Shown piece after piece: positions 59,801 through 64,000 of a stretch of 64,000 nucleotides of DNA. Under the pieces are notes generated by a model, which saw only the letters and a list, made by a program, of their open reading frames with translations, was not told where the DNA came from and searched no databases. Position 1 is the stretch's first letter. Every line of letters starts with the position of its first letter. The DNA is from Rufibacter hautae (GTDB lineage: Bacteria; Bacteroidota; Bacteroidia; Cytophagales; Hymenobacteraceae), in contig NZ_VKKY01000001.1 in assembly GCF_008271695.1 (NCBI RefSeq), forward strand, positions 738,589 through 802,588, written 5' to 3'. Made by a program: the position numbers and the translations under genes.

Positions 59801-59944
59801 TTAGGAGGCGATCCGTACGGAGGAACGACGGCCGTTGTTCTCGTGGCGCTGGGCCGACAGTTGGCGCAGATACGGCACCAGGGTGCTGAGCTTGCAACGG
59901 AAAGAAACAGGGGCTACGGTTTGGCGGTTGGCTACAGTTGGCAT
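59801..59944 (-). CDS. Possible 47-residue basic protein between the repair genes
   Basis: The frame starts at ATG 59944 (MPTVANRQTVAPVSF) and stops 4 bp before the start of the TIGR03915-type gene, 80 bp after the radical SAM stop. It is rich in Arg and hydroxylated residues and ends RRSSVRIAS. The tight fit suggests a real gene, but no family is recognised and its small size makes chance likely. Confidence 0.3.
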   Translation of the reverse strand: MPTVANRQTVAPVSFRCKLSTLVPYLRQLSAQRHENNGRRSSVRIAS

Positions 59945-60024
59945 AAGTGACAATAATCTATGAGGTTTTACAAAAACAATTCTTTTTCTCTTGTGTGGCG
60001 GAAGACTCCCAGACTTTTGGCTTT

Positions 60025-61290
60025 CTAACCCGCCTGCTGAAACAGGTCCAGCTGGCTGCCCCACAGGCTGGCCCGGCTCCCCTTCTCCCCAAAAATGATC
60101 CTCCTCCGGATAGTTTCTTCGTCCCATTCTCTCGTCTCCAAACTGCGCCCTCCGCAGGTGATAAAATACTTGGCCCGTTTCAGCACCACGCCAATCTGGC
60201 GCAGGTGCTCCCACGTGAGGTGGGCAAAGCGGCGGGCGGCCACTATCTTCTTCGCAGACTTTATCCCGACGCCGGGTACCCTGAGGATCATCTCGTAGTC
60301 GGCGGTGTTGATCTCCAGCGGGAACACGTGCCGGTTACGCAAGGCCCAAGCCAGCTTAGGATCAATCTGTAGGTCCAACTGCGGATTCTGCTCATCCAGC
60401 AGTTCGTTCACTCCGAAGCCGTAGAGCCGCACCAGCCAATCGGCTTGGTACAGCCGGTTCTCCCGGATGATGGGCGGCGTGCTGATGAGGGGCAGGCGGC
60501 TATCGGTCACCACCGGCACGTAACCAGAATAGTAGACCCGCTTGAGGTTGAAGTTCTGGTACAGGCCATTGGCGAGGGTCATGATCTGCCGGTCGGTCTC
60601 TGGTGTGGCGCCTACAATCAATTGGGTGCTTTGCCCGGCCGGCGCGAAGGAAGGCGTAGACTTAAAAAGCTTTTTCTCCTCTTTCACCAGCACCAGTTGG
60701 TCTTTGATATGCCCCATGGGCGTAAGCACCTCTTTGAAGTTCTTCTCAGGGGCCAAAGACTGCAGGCTTTCCTCGGTCGGCAGTTCAATGTTCACGCTCA
60801 GCCTGTCGGCGTAGAGGCCGGCTTCCTTTACCAGTTCCTCGCTCGCGCCCGGAATGGTTTTGAGATGAATGTAGCCGTTGAACTTGTGCTCCAGGCGCAG
60901 TTTCTTCGCCACGCGCACCAGGCGTTCCATGGTGTAGTCGGCGTTCTTGAAAATGCCTGAGCTCAGGAACAGCCCCTCTATGTAGTTGCGGCGGTAGAAA
61001 TTGATGGTCAAATCCACCACTTCCTGCACCGTGAAAGCGGCGCGTTTCACGTCGTTGCTTTTCCGGGACACGCAGTAGGCGCAATCGAAAATGCAGAAGT
61101 TGGTGAGCAATATTTTTAGCAAAGACACGCACCGGCCATCCTCAGTATAGCTGTGGCAGATACCCATTCCTTCGGCGTTGCCTAAGCCTTTGCCCTCATT
61201 TTTGCGCTTGCCGCCGCTGGAAGAGCAGGAAACGTCATATTTGGCCGAATCTGCCAAAATACTTAGTTTTTCTAGGAGCGGAGTTTGCAT
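60025..61290 (-). CDS. Radical SAM protein, putative DNA modification/repair (TIGR03916-type)
   Basis: The 421-residue enzyme has a radical SAM cluster motif CIFDCAYC (C-x3-C-x2-C) near 87-94, an AdoMet-binding core (LFLSSGIFKNADYTMERLVRVAKKL, GYIHLKTIPG, LSVNIELPT) and a C-terminal helix-hairpin-helix (LRVPGVGIKSAKKIVAARR, about 335-355) that should bind DNA. An N-terminal CSSSGGKRK and Cys residues near 20 and 40 are additional. Substrate unknown. It is co-directional with the TIGR03915-type gene, the known partner. Confidence 0.92.
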   Translation of the reverse strand: MQTPLLEKLSILADSAKYDVSCSSSGGKRKNEGKGLGNAEGMGICHSYTEDGRCVSLLKILLTNFCIFDCAYCVSRKSNDVKRAAFTVQEVVDLTINFYRRNYIEGLFLSSGIFKNADYTMERLVRVAKKLRLEHKFNGYIHLKTIPGASEELVKEAGLYADRLSVNIELPTEESLQSLAPEKNFKEVLTPMGHIKDQLVLVKEEKKLFKSTPSFAPAGQSTQLIVGATPETDRQIMTLANGLYQNFNLKRVYYSGYVPVVTDSRLPLISTPPIIRENRLYQADWLVRLYGFGVNELLDEQNPQLDLQIDPKLAWALRNRHVFPLEINTADYEMILRVPGVGIKSAKKIVAARRFAHLTWEHLRQIGVVLKRAKYFITCGGRSLETREWDEETIRRRIIFGEKGSRASLWGSQLDLFQQAG

Positions 61291-61469
61291 GTGGTATGCT
61301 ATTTAAATCATTGAATACGTTAGCAAGTTACAGCACATGCAGTTAAGAAACTAATAATTTTAGCCACAAATTATCAACAGTATGTGGATAAAGCTAATAT
61401 CAATAGCAAAAACACCGCTCTTGTGGTTCTAAGGATTATTTGCCGTATTTTAGGGATGGGTTATAGGGT

Positions 61470-63380
61470 ATGAAGACAGCCGCAAGATTTTCTGTGCACG
61501 CACAATTGCTATTTCTGCTGGTAATGGCAGGATGGTTCAGTTGCGTTTGTGCGCAGGCACAGGTAGCCTCCCCTCCGGTCACGCAGCCATCCCTTTACCC
61601 GCCGCTGGAAGACACCACCGACAACAAGCAGTTCCTGCAGTCTTTGAAGCGCATCAGCCAGAAGAAGACGTTGTTTGGCCGGGCCGTAAAAGCCCTGGTG
61701 GTCTTTAAGCCGCGCCGGATTGAGGGGCCCGTGGAAAACACCTTGCTGCCGTCCACCTACGCGCAACACAACTACAAGGTGGTCCGGAGTATCTATTTCA
61801 AGCGGTTGGATGCGTTCGGCTACTCCATCAATGACACCTTAGCCTTGCCCGACAACAGCCTGGAGCGCCTGGGCAATGCCCTGCACATGCGCACCAAGCG
61901 GAACCTGCTCCGGAACCAGATCCTTTTCAAGGAAGGCGATTTGCTGGAGCCCCTGGACTTGTCAGAGTCAGAGCGTTTGCTGCGCCAGACCGCGTACCTG
62001 CTGGATGCCCGGGTGCTGGTCAATGACTCCACCTCCACCAAAGACAGCATAGACGTAGTCATTATCACCAAAGACGTGTTCAGCATCAGTGGCTCGGGCT
62101 CGGCCAGTACCTCGGGCACCCGACTGGGCTTGCGGGATATCAACTTCATGGGCATCGGGCACCAGTTCAGGAGCAACTACCGGTTTGGCCTGTCTGAGCC
62201 GCAGAGCTGGCAGTTTCTGGGCAGCTATTTCATTCCTAACATTTCGCACACCTTCATCTCAGCGGAACTGCTCTACCAGAACACCCATTATTACAAGCAG
62301 CAGAGCCTCAGCTTCAGAAGGGACTTCTTCTCCACCGATACCAAATATGCCGGAGGGGCTACCGTGGCCTGGTACCAGACCCTGGTGCCGGATTATTACG
62401 AGCAAGGCGGCCCGGGAGAGAGCGAAGGAGAGGAACCAGTCATCAACCACATTCCCCTGGATTATAACATTCAGGATTTCTGGATTGGGCGCGCCTTCCG
62501 GCTCAAGTCCTATGACCTGGCCATGGACAACCCCACGCGGTTTATCACGGCGGCCCGGTTCCTGAACATCAAATATACCCAGGGCAGCGGCCCCACGCTG
62601 CAAAGCGCCCGCCTTTACCTTACCGCTTTTGGCTTCAGTTTTAGAAAATACTACAAAGATCAGTACCTCTTCGGGTTTGGCCGTACCGAGGATATTCCGG
62701 CCGGGAACCTGGTGGCCCTTACGGCAGGCTTTGAAGACGGTGCCCAGAAGAACCGGATGTACCTGGGGGTGAAAGCGGCCTTCGGGAAATACCAGCCCAA
62801 CTTCGGTTACCTGTACGGCGGCCTTGAGTACGGCAGTTACCGGTACCAGAATGCCTGGGAACAGGGGGTGCTCACCTCAGAGGCTTTGTATTTCACGCCC
62901 TTGTACCGCTTAAGAAACTGGCGTTGGCGGCACTTCCTATGGAACCGTGCCTCGTTGGGCATGCGCCGCCCCGATCTGTTTGCGCTGGACATTGACCAGG
63001 AAGACGGCATCCGGGGTTTCAGCTCCGGCGCCGTGCGGGGTTACCGCAAGTTTGTCCTTAACTACGAGACCAACTTCTTCACCCCCCTGACGCTGCTGGG
63101 CTTCCGGCTGGCGATTATCGGCTTCGCCGACTTGGCCTGGCTCACCAGCATTCAGAACAAATCTCCCCTGAAAGAAAAGCCTTATACCGGCTTTGGCATG
63201 GGTCTGCGGTTCCGGAACGAGTTCCTGCCTATTAACACCATTCAGGTATTATTGGGGTATTACCCGCGCCTGCCGCTGGTCAACAACCAGCAGGATTTCA
63301 AGCTGTTCCAGACCACCCGGCAGTACTACGAGTTCAACGACCTGCGCTTTACCCAACCCCTGATCTCTGAGTTCAGGTAA
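61470..63380 (+). CDS. Outer-membrane beta-barrel protein with POTRA-like segment (BamA/surface-antigen type)
   Basis: The 636-residue exported protein has a signal peptide (to about residue 30), a linker and a POTRA-like region (about 95-205: VRSIYFKRLDAFGYSINDT, LLRNQILFKEGDLLEPLDLSESERLLRQTAYLLDARV), then a C-terminal half rich in alternating aromatic/polar strands ending RFTQPLISEFR. It resembles the BamA/TamA/two-partner secretion superfamily but is shorter than BamA, with perhaps one or two POTRA units. It may insert or export envelope components. The last gene in the window follows after 125 bp. Confidence 0.82.
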   Translation: MKTAARFSVHAQLLFLLVMAGWFSCVCAQAQVASPPVTQPSLYPPLEDTTDNKQFLQSLKRISQKKTLFGRAVKALVVFKPRRIEGPVENTLLPSTYAQHNYKVVRSIYFKRLDAFGYSINDTLALPDNSLERLGNALHMRTKRNLLRNQILFKEGDLLEPLDLSESERLLRQTAYLLDARVLVNDSTSTKDSIDVVIITKDVFSISGSGSASTSGTRLGLRDINFMGIGHQFRSNYRFGLSEPQSWQFLGSYFIPNISHTFISAELLYQNTHYYKQQSLSFRRDFFSTDTKYAGGATVAWYQTLVPDYYEQGGPGESEGEEPVINHIPLDYNIQDFWIGRAFRLKSYDLAMDNPTRFITAARFLNIKYTQGSGPTLQSARLYLTAFGFSFRKYYKDQYLFGFGRTEDIPAGNLVALTAGFEDGAQKNRMYLGVKAAFGKYQPNFGYLYGGLEYGSYRYQNAWEQGVLTSEALYFTPLYRLRNWRWRHFLWNRASLGMRRPDLFALDIDQEDGIRGFSSGAVRGYRKFVLNYETNFFTPLTLLGFRLAIIGFADLAWLTSIQNKSPLKEKPYTGFGMGLRFRNEFLPINTIQVLLGYYPRLPLVNNQQDFKLFQTTRQYYEFNDLRFTQPLISEFR

Positions 63381-63477
63381 CTTTTGGGTCAATTCTCTCT
63401 TTTCGTTTTCGATTTTACCACCCAGCATGTTCAATATAACTATAAAAAGCTTATATTGACCTAATCTGAGAATACAG

Positions 63478-63508
63478 CACGTTTTGCAAAAAATAGGCTG
63501 AAAACGTG
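63478..63508. repeat. Dispersed palindrome containing a GTG start codon
   Basis: cacgttttgcaaaa and ggctgaaaacgtg; the right arm includes the GTG at 63506 proposed as the start of the next gene. Confidence 0.5.
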
Positions 63509-64000
63509 GTTAGAAATCAAAAGCGCTGGAAATTGAGATTTTACCCCCACTTACTCTGGAGCGTCTGCCTGGGCTTTCTGCTTCTCTGCGCCTTCTGCTC
63601 TGCAGCCCAAGTCACCTCCAACAAGGGGCGGGACTTTTGGGTGGGGTACATGGCGCACATTCAGAATGAATCTGGCCCCAATCCGCCGCAGGGAATTTCC
63701 AGCATGAACTTGTACGTCACCTCAGACGTGAATACCACGGTACGGGTCACCGTTGGCGCAGGGGCCGCTACCACGCACCAGGTATCTGCCAACTCGGTTA
63801 CCGTCATTCCGGTGAGCCCCTCGGTGGCGTATGTAGGTTCCAGTGAGGTCATTGAAAACAAAGCCATCCACGTGACTTCAACGGAGCCGGTGGTGGTGTA
63901 CTCCCACATTTACCACCTGAATAAATCAGGGGCCACGCTGGTGTTGCCGGCCAACACCCTGGGGCGCTCCTATTACGCCATCAGCTACAACCAAACCCAG
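63506..64000 (+). CDS. Large surface protein, N-terminal part (IgGFc-binding-like), cut by the window end
   Basis: The frame is open from GTG 63506 to the window end (165 codons) and has no ATG at its start. A basic N-terminus, a hydrophobic stretch (LLWSVCLGFLLLCAFCSAAQ) and a cut near Ala-Ala-Gln give a signal peptide. The mature part begins VTSNKGRDFWVGYMAHI and continues VYSHIYHLNKSGATLVLPAN, the pattern of IgGFc-binding-type N-terminal domains of large Bacteroidota surface proteins that often end in a gliding/type IX sorting domain. That C-terminus lies outside the window. Upstream stop TAG at 63494-63496 limits the start. Confidence 0.75.
   Translation, partial: MVRNQKRWKLRFYPHLLWSVCLGFLLLCAFCSAAQVTSNKGRDFWVGYMAHIQNESGPNPPQGISSMNLYVTSDVNTTVRVTVGAGAATTHQVSANSVTVIPVSPSVAYVGSSEVIENKAIHVTSTEPVVVYSHIYHLNKSGATLVLPANTLGRSYYAISYNQTQ

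Overview
The window looks like a chromosomal segment of a moderately GC-rich member of the Bacteroidota, most likely Cytophagales/Hymenobacteraceae (Rufibacter- or Pontibacter-like). This rests on protein character (IgGFc-binding-type surface protein, tricorn-type peptidase, mreBCD-mrdA-rodA block, cysH-to-cysG/TauE block), on upstream boxes matching the Bacteroidota -7 element TAnnTTTG (also TAnnTTTA), and on the near absence of Shine-Dalgarno sequences. The genus is inference. I see no rRNA, tRNA, CRISPR array, transposase or prophage.

Layout: 0.2-8.7 kb carries a PLP-dependent sulfur amino acid enzyme, pth, a tandem pair of MFS transporters, a lactonase-like lipoprotein, a quinone oxidoreductase and a glycosyltransferase-like protein. 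8.7-15.8 kb has a decayed TonB-like fragment, metG, a long composite repeat, a small lipoprotein, a DUF3050 protein and typA. 16-20.8 kb has an OmpA-family protein, a Gfo/Idh/MocA oxidoreductase, a cold-shock protein, a polysaccharide deacetylase and a mini TonB-plug-like secreted protein. 20.9-24.0 kb has a homocysteine-forming sulfhydrylase, an OsmC protein and metX. 24.1-33.6 kb is a complete assimilatory sulfate reduction cluster on the minus strand: cysH-cysD-cysN-uroporphyrinogen methyltransferase-cysJ-cysI-(cysG N-terminal domain fused to a TauE/SafE permease). 34-42 kb has an LRR-kinase, a GH15 enzyme convergent with a fused trehalose-phosphate synthase/phosphatase, and an MscS channel. 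42-49.4 kb has rtcB, a tricorn-type protease, tdk, a ferredoxin and a conserved unknown. 49.6-58.3 kb has the rod-shape operon mreB-mreC-mreD-mrdA-rodA and purN-(small exported ORF)-purH. 58.9-64 kb has a radical SAM DNA repair/modification pair, an outer-membrane barrel protein and the start of a large surface protein.

The sulfur genes form one pathway: CysDN makes APS, the APS-type CysH makes sulfite, CysJI makes sulfide with siroheme supplied by the methyltransferase and the CysG domain, and MetX plus the sulfhydrylase fix sulfide into homocysteine. The most notable observation lies in the roughly 180-nt leader of this cluster: a 22-codon ORF (33541 to 33473, minus strand) whose last ten sense codons are CCCSSCCCCC. 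It is a strong candidate for a cysteine-sensing leader peptide.

A second theme is structured intergenic DNA. More than 30 copies of a short imperfect palindrome (core CTGTTTTC..GAAAACAG flanked by AGGCC/GGCCT and AAAACG) sit between genes. Some are extended to near-perfect 42-50 nt palindromes with compensating arm changes, and two copies lie inside coding sequences. There are also three copies of a 350-500 bp composite repeat, four copies of an element with the palindrome CCCCTCCGAGGAGGGG, and a nested inverted-repeat MITE-like unit at 43.3 kb.
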